A stretch of 64,000 nt of DNA from Megamerina dolium (Eukaryota > Arthropoda > Insecta > Diptera > Megamerinidae), in assembly GCA_963854835.1 (NCBI GenBank), contig OY978527.1, positions 37,114,540-37,178,539 on the forward strand. The letters run 5' to 3'. The number at the start of each line of letters is the position of its first letter. Position 1 is the stretch's first letter. The notes under the pieces were generated by a model. It saw nothing but the letters and a program-made list of their open reading frames with translations, was not told the origin of the DNA and ran no database searches. The position numbers and the translations under genes are program-made. Positions 1 through 12,565 of this stretch are shown piece by piece.

Positions 1-1042
1 AACATGAACAGGTTGAAGCATCTTATAAGCATTAGATACTGAAATGTTCTCATGTACATACATAGTAGGTACCCGTAAGTACTATACCTATACATATTAC
101 TCTGTGCATGGATTACTTACTCCTTTACGCTATATTGACATTAATAAATATTATCTTTACGTGTCTTATTATGTTATTGTGATGATTATGCTGTGGGTTT
201 GAATTGTTCTCATATGAATATTTTGCTTTTTTTTTTCTTTTTTTTTTTTTTTGTCATTGTGTTGATTACCAACTCTGCACCACTTGAGTTTCTACAGACG
301 TACTCGTACATACGTACTAATGTACATATTACATAGTTGCTCTTCTTACACCCTACACACTGTACTACTATTCTACAATATGCATACATGTGTTTACTCA
401 TAGATCAAATACCGCTTAAAACGTACCACACACCGACTTTAATATATGAGTGCAGGTTGCATGCTTGAATTGCAAAGCAAGCCTTCCGGTCTTAGACATA
501 CTTTTTGAAGATCTTGTCGCATTTTTATTCACATCATTGGTATTGTTATTGTTTGCTGATGAGCAATAATGCATGTACGTGCATTTTCAGCTGTTATTGT
601 TGATGCTTTTCCATCACTGTGTGTACATTAATTATAGCTGATGATTAGAGCGTTGTCGTTACTCATACATTAAAACCGCCATTTGGAAACATTTCACTGG
701 AATATCTAGAAATTGCTCGAATCATTTAGTCACACACGACGGTGTTAATGGTCCATAATTCGACTGTGCCGAAAATTAAAAAATCCATTAAAATGCTGAA
801 AAAAATTAAAACTTCAGATGCTTCTGTCCTTGTCCTTGTCAATTTGTTTGTCTAATATTAGATATGAAGAACCAACAAAGCATGCCCCATAATTGCAATT
901 CTCTCCCTTAAGCACCAAAAAGGAAGAGGCCCCAACAATATATCGGCACAGTGAATTTCCACAACATTGTCATCTTATAAATAACTTTAATAGATCTTAA
1001 CCGTATTTGTGAGTTTAGAACATATTTCTAAAAGATAACGTT
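1..1042. other. AT-rich DNA, no gene seen
   Basis: Contains poly-T and ordinary AT-rich sequence only. I find no open frame with a recognisable product on either strand. Confidence 0.6.
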
Positions 1043-1093
1043 ATATTGATCTTGGTCTGACCAAAGTAATCCGAACAAAATTTCCTAGAAATT

Positions 1094-1660
1094 GTGAGTT
1101 TCTTAAAATGTATTGAAATGGCAGATTCACTGGCCAAAAAGGGCGCAGACACTCCTTTCATAGGCACAGAATACTTCTGCTGGGTAAACAGTAGCTTTAT
1201 GAATAACTTAATATGTGAAGAGGAAAAAAGCAGTCTAACCAATTACTGGAGAGTCCAAACAGGCATGCGGCGGTCGAAAAGATTCATTGACCTTGAACAC
1301 ATTAAGGTAGATGCTATCTTGAACCTCAGCAGAAAAGACATCAAACTCTACACTGAACTATTAACAGCTCATTGTAAACTGTAAACATTGGGTGTGGTCA
1401 ACAACGATCTCTATCGACTCTGTCTTGAAGAGCAGGAAACAGCAGATCACGTTCTTTGCAATTGCCAAGCTGTGGCTAGACGCAGACTAAACTACCTAGG
1501 CAACAGATTCATAGTTCTTAGGGACCTAGTTAAAATCAATCTCACAGCAGTAACAAGATTCATAAATAGTCTTGCGATCTGCAAGCTAGGGAATAAGGCT
1601 GCACAAAAGATCTTCAGGTCACAGTGCTTCATATCCTTAATAAGAATAAAATTGCTGTGA
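1094..1660 (+). pseudogene. LINE relic: end of RNase H domain plus C-terminal Cys-rich motif
   Basis: C-terminal part of ORF2 of a non-LTR retrotransposon. One frame runs the whole length but is broken by a TAA at 1382-1384. The first part has the RNase H helix motif EMADSLAKKGA (intact relatives read GNExADxLAxxG). The second part has CLEEQETADHVLCNC, the Cys/His-rich motif common at the C-terminus of I-, R1- and Jockey-type ORF2. The stop, together with a few missing codons between LTAHCKL and LGVV, shows a dead copy. No poly-A or TAA tail was located, so the clade is uncertain. Confidence 0.75.
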
Positions 1661-1906
1661 ACGATGGCAAAATGAAATCTCTTATTCTAACAAATAAAGA
1701 ATTCCGAAAAGTTAATTGATATTCACGGCGAGGACTGAATAGTAGACCGCATAGCTTTAAAAACTATGGTTACACAATCCATGCAATATAACTCTAATGA
1801 AATCTACATATTTCCATTACCAAAAGTGTTTTTTTTTTTTTGTTGCACTACGACATAATTCTGTTTGCATTATTCATATTTCAAAGAAGTCTAAAAATAA
1901 AATTTT

Positions 1907-2551
1907 GGGTGCAGTAGCTCAGTGGTTATTATTATTATTATTATTATTATTATTTAAAAGTTGTGTTTCACTGCAACCCTGGGTCTGTTATGCGCCCCGT
2001 CTTGGACTTATCGTATATCTCTAAATACAATATACATGAGTTTAGTATAGATCCTACCTTAATGGATTTCAACAGATTTTCGATTATAAAAAATTGCCAG
2101 AATGCTGGGCACATTCCCAACACATATTTCGCAGTTTCATTCTCCTCCCTGTAGTGTCGGTAGGTTCCATCCAAAAAGATTCTCAGTTTCGTTAGGTGAC
2201 AATTCAACCTACAGCGGCCTGTGAGTATTCCCGTAATGATTCTTAAGTTATTCTTATTTCGATTAATAGATTTCTCAAATCTTTTTAGGTTGTAAGTCCC
2301 AAAAAGTGACTTGAAACGGGACAAACCTGGTTAGCTCTGTGTTTAGTGCATTGGCCTTTTGATCCGTAGGTCATGGGTTCAATCTTAAATATTGACAAGA
2401 TTTTTCTTTCAAACAGTGCCCACCTCTCGGCTAGCAACTGACAATTCTTCCGATAGTAACAATTCGCCATGAAAGAACTGCACAAAGAGCTCTGTGACAG
2501 AGCTCAGTAAAAAGTGATAACACAAAAATTCTACCGTTAAAAACCGGGTTA
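1907..2551 (+). repeat. tRNA-derived SINE, copy A (split by a LINE)
   Basis: The first 21 bases (1907-1927) carry the box A-like TAGCTCAGTGG. After a LINE insertion the SINE resumes at 2332 with the same bases, then the box B-like GGGTTCAATC near 2375-2384, then the body. Body landmarks shared with the copies near 19.5, 45.7 and 51.1 kb are CCCACCT, CAATTCTTCCG, GTAACAATT and AGCTCTGTGACAGAGCTCAG, followed by GTGATAACACA. A DD41D mariner starts at 2552 and cuts off the 3' end. Box A and box B imply RNA polymerase III transcription and mobilisation by a LINE. Confidence 0.7.
1928..2331 (-). mobile_element. I-like LINE, 5'-truncated 3' end, inserted in SINE copy A
   Basis: On the minus strand the end of a LINE ORF2 can be read (NKNNLRIITGILTG, HLTKLRIF, YREENETA). 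A similar stretch, NKNNIRTITALLTG then HLTKLEIYREENET, occurs in the plus-strand LINE near 20.9 kb. The minus-strand 3' end finishes in a (TAA)n run seen as (TTA)n at about 1926-1954, the tail type of I-clade elements. A 13-bp target duplication, TAGCTCAGTGGTT at 1915-1927 and TAGCTCTGTGTTT at 2332-2344, flanks it. The copy is truncated and dead. Confidence 0.7.
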
Positions 2552-3892
2552 TAAAGGGTTATCCATTTTGCGGTTTCAAAAGTAAATGTAAATAAAATAC
2601 ATATAAAATATTTTTTATCATGATATTTCTTTTTTATTATAAAGTTTGAACGTTGACATTATGTGTGAAATACTACATCATTTAAATGACCACCACGCGA
2701 ATTGTTGCAAGCATCGATTCTTTTGAGGTAATTTTCGACCACTTTTTGACACATATTGGGCGGTATCTCAGCCATAACGTGACGAATGTTGGTTTTTAAG
2801 TGCTCAAGAGTTAAAGGTTTATCTGCATAAACACGGTCTTTCGCGTAGCCCCACAAAAAAAAGTCAAGCGGTGTCAAATCGCATGATCTTGGTGGCCACT
2901 TGATATCGCCACGACGAGAAATTACGCGGCCAGAAAATTTCTCTTGCAATAAAGCCATATTCGCGCGAGTTGTGTGGCATGTGGCACCGTCTTGTTGAAA
3001 CCACATATTCTCTAAGTCGTATTCTTCAATAGCAGGCAAAAGAAAGTCGGTTATCATATGACCATAACGCTCCGAATTGACGGTGACAGTCGTTCCATCG
3101 TCGTTTTCGAAGAAATAAGGCCCAATCACACCTCCGGACCAAAGAGCGCACCAAGCAGTGACTTTTTGTGGATGTAGTGGCCTCTCTTCAATTACTGGAG
3201 GATTCTCAGAACCACAAATACGACAATTTTGTTTGTTAACATACCCACCGAGTGAGAAATGTGCTTCGTCGCTGAAGAAAATTTTGTTCGAAAAATCGCC
3301 GTCCACCGCCTGTTGTTCAAGCACCCATTCGACGTATCTACGACGTTGTGAATGGTCAGCTGGCTTCAGTTGTTGTGTGAGCTGGATTTTATATGGATGT
3401 AGGTGTAGATCCAAATGCAAAATACGCCATAATGTGCCGTAAGACAGTCCAAATTCCTGAGAACGAAGAGGAATCGACACATTCGGGTCTTCGGCAACAC
3501 TTTCACTTACAACAGCGATATTTTCGGTAGTACGAGCGAAACGATGATGCGCAGGTGTTACAATATCTGTAACCGATCCAGTCTCTTCATATTTCTTCAC
3601 AATTTTGCCAATTGCTTGCATAGTTGGACGATTATGTAAACCATAATCTCCTCTTAAAGCACGATATGTGGCTGTGGCACATATTGTGCCACAGTAGGTT
3701 TTTACAATGTAGTAGTGTAGTGGTTGTAGTAGGTTTTTACAATTTTAATGCGTTGTGCGATAGTTAAGCGATCCATTTTCGCAAATGTCAGACTTTGAAC
3801 TGAAAAAGAAAGAAATTGTTTTAACAACTCAGTTTGACAGATGTCGAATTCTAGCCCTATACTTTTGAAACCGCGAAATGGATAACCCTTTA
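2552..3892 (-). mobile_element. Full-length DD41D (rosa-type) mariner element
   Basis: The terminal inverted repeats begin TAAAGGGTTATCCATTT and continue through GCGGTTTCAAAAGTA; they are identical apart from one base over about 34 bp. The target site is TA (2550-2551 and 3893-3894). The element is 1341 bp, a normal size for mariner. It encodes one minus-strand transposase. It sits at the 3' end of SINE copy A, and a LINE reverse transcriptase relic follows on the other side, so it is a later insertion. Confidence 0.88.
2659..3776 (-). pseudogene. DD41D mariner transposase, N-terminus disrupted
   Basis: Cut-and-paste DDD transposase acting on the flanking inverted repeats. A 320-residue open frame (2659-3621) contains FSDEAHF (first D), WFQQDGATCH (second D) and SCDLTPLDFFLWG (third D). 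There are 41 residues between the second D and the D of PLD, which is the DD41D spacing. The expected start is the ATG at 3776, opening MDRLTIAQRIKIVKTYY. A 35-bp-offset direct repeat of GTAGGTTTTTACAAT (3694-3708 and 3729-3743) plus a short palindrome at 3673-3693 throws the first ~20 codons out of frame. The DNA-binding N-terminus is therefore not made as expected, while the catalytic part is intact. Confidence 0.85.
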
Positions 3893-3894
3893 TA

Positions 3895-4036
3895 TTAGAT
3901 ATTCACGCGGGCGTTCGACAGGGAAGCATTTTGAGCCACAACATTCCTTCACAAAGTACTTGGGTATTCACATCGACAGAAAGCTGACCTGGTGCAATCA
4001 CACACAGAGGCAAAGAAAACTCAGATCGAGCTAAAA
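3895..4036 (+). pseudogene. LINE reverse transcriptase relic
   Basis: Two short reverse transcriptase motifs in different frames. IHAGVRQGSILS (from 3901) matches the GVPQGSxLSP motif. FTKYLGIHIDRKLTW (from 3948) matches the post-catalytic YLGxxxDxxLxW motif. The YxDD region that should lie between them is deleted, so this is an internally deleted fragment. Confidence 0.7.
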
Positions 4037-4079
4037 CTAATCAGTTATGTTAAATAAAAGCTACAGTTACAGTTAAACT

Positions 4080-7000
4080 TGAAACACAAAGTGCGATAAT
4101 ACTATTTTCCATTTACGGCCCACTGTCATGTTGCACGTGATTATTTTTGCCGATGGAGTGCGTGCACGCTTGTTGAAGGTCAGGTCTAACCTCGCCAGTT
4201 GTGGGGTCGTCCTTGCCACTGTCTACAGAAACGCAACTGAACATAAGAGAATATTAATACACAATAGGAACTTATCTCGGACCTCTGATATACATAATTT
4301 CCCTTCCATTTGGTGTTTTTCTCAGGCGGACAGACGGATGAATGAAGGCAATTATCAAATGTTGGCCATTCCTTAAATTCGAGAAGTTGGCTGACCTTTG
4401 CTTCCCATCTTTCCCCTACTCCATATCCAACAATCTGTGCTCGTTATGACGCTGCCTTATGAATATGATTGTTGCAGGTTTATATAGGTTACAATTGTGC
4501 GACGGTAAGATTGTTTCTACACATTGGTGGCAGCAGCTTCGCTCGTTTCTGAACTAAGAGGAAAGCCACGCCGTTGTGAGGTTACGAGGCCCACCTGTTC
4601 TCAATGGTGACACCACCGAAATATTTTTTCCTAAGCGTGGCAATGTGTCCAAGGATCTTCTCACCATATGATTCTCACCTCCTTCATATGTTCTTGCCTT
4701 GATGTTCAAGAAACCAAAACCACTCGTCTGCACTCGTCGGCGGTTAAAATAGGATATGTTGACATTTACACCTTACCGAACAATTTATGAGCTCTCATCA
4801 GTACTGAACAGAATAACGAGAGATAAATACTAATAAACCAGAGGTTATGTAGGGTAATATATCATTTATACCTTGTGCAGCACTGCTGTATTAAACATCA
4901 AACATAGCCTTTACTGGTAAACCAATATTATACAAGTCTTCGCCATTTCAAGTTGTAAAATCCAAAACACTGACAACGGCAATGGTATTCTTGTTGATCG
5001 CAACAAGTTGCTGGCAACGTCACCCACTACTTTTCTTCTTGATTAGTTCTAGCAACTTAGTTACTGCGCTCCGTATTAGGGCGATATTATGCAAGTGTAA
5101 AAATTTTATCGAAAAGTTGGACCATCAAACATTGCCGAAACGAATAGAAAGCGCGCTCACACCACAACGTTACGCTATACAGCCTAAATGCTGTAAGGTT
5201 AGATGAAATTCATTCGACGAATTATTGACAGCGCTAAGCATCAAAGCCGTCAAGTGGGTTTAGAAACATTGTTGATAGATAAATTTGAAGTAAGTAATTG
5301 ATGAAAAATATGTGCTGAATTTTATTTATTGACAAACCTACGTAATTCATCAAAACTGTTGCAATTTATTCAATTCTAAAATAAAACTTATTGCTTAAAT
5401 TTTACTATGAAAATATATAAAATAGATTTGGTTGAACGGATCAACTTCAAGATTTCTTTGACAAATATGACTAAACAACTCGCTTTAAATTTTTTGAAAT
5501 AAATAAATATAAATTTGCATGTATTTATAAAAATGAGTATCAATGCTATAGACAAAAATTGTATTTTTATGGCTTGCACACACAAGTTTCAATAATGTTA
5601 GTTTGTTTCAAATTTTGTGATATATGTAAAATCATCTCTTTGACAAAAAGGTTTTTGGAAGTGAGAAAATAATCTCAAGTATGATATATACTACATCATA
5701 CCTTATTTATAAAAGTTGTCATTTTTTAAGCTTACATTGAAAAAATTGAAATCATATCTAACAAGGGAAAACTTTTAGTTCATAGCTTAATTTTTGTTAT
5801 ATGGGTAAAAGGAAACATGCATATAGACTTAAATGTACTTGCTATTTGCGATATCAATATATACGAGGGCTGTTGACAATATTGAAACTATAAACTCAAA
5901 TAGTATTCTATAAAGTTATATGTTGAAAAGATTTGTTTATTCAAGTATCGTTGTAAGTTGAAATAGTTGAAAAAAGTTGTATGTGTTATTCAATTGTAAC
6001 ATACTATATATAAATGAGCTTAATATAATGTGAATATACAAATGCATTCAATAAAGAGAAGAGTCATTTTAAAATGAAACTTGTAAATATAAATACAAAG
6101 GTCCCTTCTATTACTGTCTAAAATTTAACACATACAACGGTGCTGGAACTGGAACGTAAATGGTATCACAAATGACCTTTCTGGCTTAAGTGTGACCTAA
6201 CTTAACTTAAAAGTAATGTTTTTTTTACGTTTCAAATAAAAGAATGGAATTTGCTGCTTTATTTTTTGGTATTTGTTAAAAATCAATTTGGAACGAGCGA
6301 TAAATTATCAATTTTTCTATAGAGATAGCGAAGATTTAAGTGCGATTTTAACTTACCTAGCAAGTTCTTTTCAGCATTTAGCTTTGTATGTGTCTACGCC
6401 AGCAAAAGATACGCGCACTCCCAAAGTGAACTGGAGTAAATGAGTGGATGGATGGTCTGGCAACCCTATCGATCTGCTTATTATTCGATGTTCACTTTAT
6501 CCCTATTCCTATTCCTTCCAATCAATTCCATTCGCTCATCTGTTTATTCCACCTATTGCATTTTCCTTTTCCCTTTACCTTCGTTTTTTTCCCATAAATC
6601 AACATAATTTCAATTGAATTGGTTTTTTTTCCCGAGGAGTGCGCGCATTTCTTTTTTTTTAAGTAAAATTATCTTTCTCACTAAAACATCTCATTTCTCA
6701 TGTAATTAAAGTATTTTATTTACACGTAAATTAAAATTATAAAATAAATAACTAAAGAAAAGTGTGTGTTAAAATCAGTGGCATATACATCAGTCAGTCG
6801 TATGTGAAATCCAATTTTTTTCAACTTTGCGGTGTTTCTTGTGTAATTTGCAAAAATCAACGAATTTTCTTATCATTTAATCTAAGTAAATAATAAATCA
6901 GATTTGTATAAATATATCGACATAAATCGAATATTAAATTGAAATATATCAAGAGTCAAACCATCGAGTCATATAAAACATATGTATTTACATATTCGTT

Positions 7001-8740
7001 CCCTATATACATACGTCCAGTGCAAATAAAAGAAAGAAAATTAGTGTATAAAGTTCAATTTCTGTTTCGAGCAAGAAAAGGTCCAGCGTGCCAATAATAT
7101 CTAAAGACAAGTGTACCTCATCATCGAGCTAATCGGCAATCACTAGCTTCCAGCTGAAACAGTATGATAGATCGATTACAAATATACTAGATTTGTTCGT
7201 AAATCTAAAAATGTCTTTAATTTCGAATAGACCTCATAATAAAAACATAAATAAATAAATAAAAAAGTAAATAAATGTAAAGAATTATGGATTCATGCTG
7301 TAATTATCGACGTGAAGATTTTGATAAAAATTCCTTACTTTAGTTATTAATTTTTAAAAGAAAAAACTCTTAACCTCAATAGATCGCATAATGAAAATAT
7401 TGAAGTAGAAAGTAAATGCTAAAAATTATGAATTCGTGCTTTAATTATCGACACAATGATTTTGATAAAATTTCCTTATTTTATTTTTTAAAAGCCTTAG
7501 CCAGTGTAGTCATCATGATTATTACGAAATATAATGTCTGACTTTAATTTCATTATTCATCTTAATAACCACATGACTTTCTCACATTTTCACTACTTAT
7601 ACTACATTTATTTTCCTACTCTCCAAAAAAAATGGCTTCCATGACTGCTTGCTTACTGGGCTGAAATATTGTATTATTAATTTTAGAGAATTTCAAAAAT
7701 AATATTTTCAATTTCTATGGGAGTGTTGATACCACTTTTAGCACAATCAAATAGTACAAAAACCAAAAACACAAACAATAAATTCAATCGTACAAGAATA
7801 CAAAACTCAACTGCTCATCAACAAATCACCACCATTACCAATAATTGTCTGGAGTCCATCTCCAACAGCAACAGCAAAAATTGTAATATTAAAAACATTT
7901 CATTTCTTCTTATATGTTATATAAGTATAAACTGACCACCATGGCCATAATCGCCAACCCATCATCATAAATCAGTGTTTCTTAATACGCCAAAAAATAT
8001 ATGAGATATTCTTTATAGGATAAACCAAATAGATTCCCTTTTTTGCTACTTTTATGTTATTTAAACTAAAATCTATCTCTGAACATAATATTATTTCTTC
8101 ATGATAAAATTGAACATAAAAGCAAAAATTTCCACTGCAAATTAAACAAATTTTTTTACACAATAATTTACATGGTCTTTCATCTGGGACAACTATATTT
8201 GGCATGTAAGTTAGTTTTAAAGGTAGAAATAGTTTTAAGGGAAACAGGCAAGCCACGCCCACTATTTTATATAGGTTCCATACGAAACCCTGTAATTTGT
8301 CCTATCTTTAAACAGCCATATCTTAAGGTTCCCGTATATCAACTTTAGCAAATTTAAACAATGATGCATAATTGTTGAGAAACACTGGTATCAAGCAACA
8401 CTCGAACAAAGTGTTGAAAATATGTATTTGATGTTTTCTGTATTCCTGGCACACAATACAACATTCAACCCAAAAAAAAAAAAAAAATAAGCAAATATAG
8501 AAGAAGACTTTCATTCAAAATTAATGACGAGCATGTCTGGCTGAGCATGGGTTTGTAGGTGATGTCCTACAATTGTCTGTGCGTGTGTTTGCAAGTGTAT
8601 GTTTTTCACTTACTTTCTTCTTTTGTTTTGTTTACGTTATTGTTGTTACTTTTTCCAGCTTTTTCTCTTTGATGGGCATCACTTTTGCTTCTAAAACCAT
8701 AATTGGCTTTTGTGTACGTGCATGTGTGTATTTTGCGTGT
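4080..8740. other. Gene-free AT-rich stretch
   Basis: Many stop codons in all frames. The open frames are short, low-complexity and without recognisable domains. Apart from the diverged tandem duplication near 7.2-7.5 kb I see nothing assignable. It could be intronic or intergenic. Confidence 0.5.
7226..7493. repeat. Diverged tandem duplication
   Basis: Two related units. AATAGACCTCATAAT at 7226 recurs as AATAGATCGCATAAT at 7379. GAATTATGGATTCATGCTG near 7280 recurs as AAATTATGAATTCGTGCT near 7421. Both units carry TTATCGAC and GATTTTGATAAAA and end in TTTTTAAAAG. Period about 141-153 bp. Confidence 0.6.
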
Positions 8741-8745
8741 AAGAG

Positions 8746-9352
8746 ATACCCTGCAGTGAAGCTAAGATCTTGCGAACAAATGTTACTTTGTGCTGAGTAA
8801 GCAATTGAGTAGTCGAGCGCTCTTTCGAAGATCGAAAATCACACTCTGCAAGTCCCTCATTATTCCTGTGCTAACATGTAGCGCAGAAGCCTGGTCAATT
8901 TCCACCACGGATGAGAGGATGCTTGGAGTTTTCGAGAGAAAAGTTCATCGCAAGATCTTCGGACCTATTTGTGTTGATGGCGAGTATCGAATGGGGTACA
9001 ACATTGAGCTGTATGAGCTGTACGCTGGCACTGACATGGACATTGACAATGGATATTGGATGAAAATTTTAATGTAATGAATGAGAAGAAATTTGTAAAA
9101 TAAATTATTTAATAAATTCTTTTTCAATTTTTTCTTTTTGCGAAATAATACTGGTGAACAGTAAATGAATTAGTGAAAAACTATTCCATAGGTAATATAT
9201 AAACGGACAAATCGACACCTCCTATGACATGGCCGTGTTAAATTCATCCATTCTAAAAATAAAAATGCATAGAAGTGGAGCTAGTTACTGTCTCTTTTAG
9301 AACTAGTAAATTCAGTGATTCCAAAAGATGTTTTTTTTTCACTGCAGGGTAT
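8746..9352. repeat. Repeat with perfect 15-bp inverted ends (ATACCCTGCAGTGAA)
   Basis: ATACCCTGCAGTGAA at 8746-8760 is matched by its exact reverse complement at 9338-9352. The 607-bp interval includes a LINE reverse transcriptase fragment (8795-9062). The same ATACCCTGCA / TGCAGGGTAT ends bound the two 1.6-kb repeats at 38.5 and 40.2 kb, so the three may be one broad repeat type. No target duplication is clear. Confidence 0.55.
8795..9062 (+). pseudogene. LINE reverse transcriptase C-terminal fragment
   Basis: Reads SKQLSSRALFRRSKITL, SLIIPVLTCSAEAWS and ERKVHRKIFGPICVDGEYR. It is the same ORF2 C-terminal region as in the minus-strand relics at 14.9 and 43.0 kb. Truncated at both ends; no catalytic YADD is present. 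Confidence 0.75.
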
Positions 9353-9566
9353 ATATTAAAGTTATTCTCATTTTTTCTACTTTCTACAAATGCTAATGCT
9401 TATTAAGCTTTTCATTTGTTTATATGTTCATAGGTATGTGGACATGTGGATATTGCTTTTATTGGCGTTTTGGCATTTCGGTGTGCATTGGCTTCCATTG
9501 TTATGCCAAACAATTGTATATGAATATGATTATGTGCATATAAAAACATATGCACACCTATATGTA

Positions 9567-10523
9567 CAAGAGTGGTCCCAGAACTATCCGACCTAACAGA
9601 AAAACATTTGGAAAAATATTTCTTTATTTCTCAACATAATCTCCTTTTAGCTCTATACACTTTTCCAGCGATATTCTATAGCTTCAATAACCTGTTTATA
9701 GTATGAACTGTCTAGTTCAATAAAATAGCCATCTACTGCAGACTCCACCTCTTCATTGTTTGCAAATCCAATACATTTTTTCAAATCTGGAAATAAAAAA
9801 TAATCCGAAGGAGCTGAGTCTGACGAATATGGTGCGTGCTGAGCAATTCGAGCTTTAACGCATTGATTTTGGCCATCGCAATAGCGGATGTGTGAGCTGG
9901 TGCATTGTCTTGATAAAACAACACTTTCTTTTCCGCCAAATGCGGTCTTTTTTCCTTAATTTCATCACTTAAACGCTGCAACAAATTAGCATAATACTCG
10001 CCATTGATTGTTTTTCCTTTTTGAAGAATAAAAGTTATCCCACGTGCATCCCAAAAAACAAACGTCCTGCAGATGGAACTTTCTTCGCCTTCTTTGGACA
10101 CGATTCTCCTCTTTCGGTCCACTGTTTTGACTGCTTCTTGGTCTCAGGTGTGAAGTGGTGCACCAATGTCTCATCCATAGTTATGAATCGACGCAAAAAC
10201 TCGGCGCTATTACTGTGAAGCATCGCTAAACACTCTATAGAAACATCTTCACGCCGTTGTTTTCGTTCTATTGTGAGTAAACGTTTATAGTCGTAAACGA
10301 AGGAGCAAGCTCCCCCAGAGTAGAATCTAGTTCGGCTTTAATATTCGTTGGACTGAGACCTTTTAAATGAGCGCATTGAATTACATAATGGTGACCAATT
10401 TTTTCCATGTTTAAAATCTTAAAACATATATTTTATAAGGTTCCCACTTTTCACCAAAGTAATTTTTTTCAAACTACTGCCGCCATCAATATGTCCGGTC
10501 GGGTAGTTCTGGGATCGTCCTTG
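9567..10523 (-). mobile_element. DD34D mariner, copy 1, internally deleted
   Basis: Terminal repeats contain GGTCCCAGAACTATCCGACC and its inverted partner, with TA at 9565-9566 and 10524-10525. At 957 bp it is shorter than the 1219-bp relative at 60.5 kb. The minus strand shows N-terminal MEKIGHHYVIQ near the right end, FITMDETLVHHFTPET, then YQDNAPAHTSAIAMAKIN (second catalytic D). Frameshifts follow the second D, and a segment is missing between the N-terminal part and the middle. A decayed non-autonomous copy. Confidence 0.85.
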
Positions 10524-10525
10524 TA

Positions 10526-12100
10526 TGTATATTTGTGTTCCTTAACCTATACGTCGTAACCTGAAAATTGAAAAGGAAATCAAAATGATTATCCCATTGA
10601 GTCATGATGATCTGCTAAAAGCTTAAAATACTTACATGTATATTGAATTCGAAATATTCTCTTGGGAATTCTTGGACCCTGATAGCGCTCTCAAAATGGA
10701 AAATTTTAATAGTGGCCATTTATAATATTGACATTGAAATAGATGAAATCTGTCAAAGTGATAAAGTATTTAGTATAAAAACCATAACGAAAAAATAATA
10801 GAGAAGTGAATGGCATATGCATAACCAACATAAGTGTTATCAGAGATCCAACCTATGAGCTCTGCCTTAAACCTCACCACAATCGCAACTAACTGGCTGA
10901 ATCAAGTAAGACACGGCACAGAGGTCGGAGTGACTATATGAAAGAAAGATTAGGAGCAGAAATTGCTTAGAAGTAACACCGGTCAATCCTATGACTTCAC
11001 AAACCAGAGCCAAAATACTGACTAGTACAAGTCGTTCAACAAGATAGTGGTCGAAGAAGCTCGTAAACTCAACGAAATTTATATGCGGCAAAACTTAAAA
11101 AATTTAAGAAGAACTAGAAATTCCTAATATTATCGTAATTTAGGTTTGTAAGTATTGGTCATATCCATTAAAATTTGTTCGTCTTAAGTAAAGCCCACAC
11201 CATTTACCATTCCTACTATTCTTCTGCATATTTATTGACTTATTGTGTACTTTTCTCTGGAATCTATGCAATTCTCTTGTATATTTTTATTATTTTATTA
11301 AGTAATAAAATGAGTGCATTCCTCATCATATTTGTATTCCAATAAACATTTAATGTTGTTTCTTCTTTTTTTTTTTGTTTTTTTATTATTTCAAAATTAC
11401 TTCCAAGTTCATAACTTGTACAAGTAGTCAGGTTTTAATTAAAATTATATTTTGAAGTACCTACACTTTATCGACCGACCGATACGAATGCATTTTCTTA
11501 TTGAAACTCTACTTACGTCTCTCGCTACCCTCACCTATTCTCTATAACCATTACCAAGGTGTATTTTTAGCCGACTTAAAAAGGAAAGAAGTAACACGTA
11601 ATCTGTAGGAAACAGTGTAAAATGAAAACTGCGTTATGAATATAATAATGAATTTATCATTCAAGTGGAACATTCGATCAGTTTGATCGTCCTGCTAACT
11701 TAACCAAGAAGTTTGAATAACTGGAGGTTACACTATGAGGACCCAACCATCGGAAAAGAGTAAAAGAAAATTATTCAAAATGATTATGACAATTAGAAGA
11801 CATACAAATTGAAGCCAAAAATCGTCGAATGTCACCAGATGGCTACAACTTGCTTTAGAGACACCAGAAAACCATGAGCTTTTACATCATTTCATGGCTG
11901 ATGGTGAAAAATGGACTCACAAACCTAGAATTTGTAGTGCAGAAGAGTCAAATGTACATATAAGACCACTCAATCAGCACCATCAATGCTTCAATCAATC
12001 AATCAAAAGATAGCGTGACGTAGGAACAAGGACATAATCCTTGTTCATCAAGTGGACTACACGAAATCACTGCGACCATACGAGGTCTTTTGTACCCAAA
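10526..12100. other. No gene recognised
   Basis: AT-rich sequence with short frames only. No domain, repeat family or RNA gene could be assigned. Confidence 0.45.
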
Positions 12101-12111
12101 CCCGTTTACGA

Positions 12112-12500
12112 TACTAGAATCTCCTCTACCTTTTTAATGAAGGATAGAATTGATCTTGTCGAACTTTTGATAATTGAAGCTTGTGTTGGGAAACTCAGCT
12201 GAAAGTGTTTGAGGCGTACTCTGGCCAAGGCCGGACATTCGCAAAGTATGTAGATTGATGTTTCATCCTTCTCCAGACAGAGTCTACACTCTGTGTCAGA
12301 GGATAGTCCCATTTTGTGATGGTGGTATTTTAACCAGTTATGTCCTAAGATATAGGCGGTTATTAGGCGTAGGTTTGTTCTGCTAAGACTAATTCTGTCA
12401 AAAGCTGCATTAAAGCTGATGATTGTTTTCGCTTGGCGAAGACCCGTCGAATTTGTCCATTGTAGAAGGTATTTGTCGTCGCTTACTTTTATAAGATTCG
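12112..12500 (-). pseudogene. LINE ORF2 C-terminal relic
   Basis: The minus-strand frame reads RTNLRLITAYILGHNWL, then CRLCLEKDETSIYILCECPAL. This is the Cys-rich motif after the RNase H domain of I/R1/Jockey-type LINEs. It differs from the 2.0 and 20.9 kb copies and so belongs to another family. The frame runs into unrelated sequence at both ends. Confidence 0.7.
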
Positions 12501-12565
12501 AATAATAATAATAAATAAGTAAAAAATATATCGACCTACTACAATATTTACTAGCTTTAACCACT

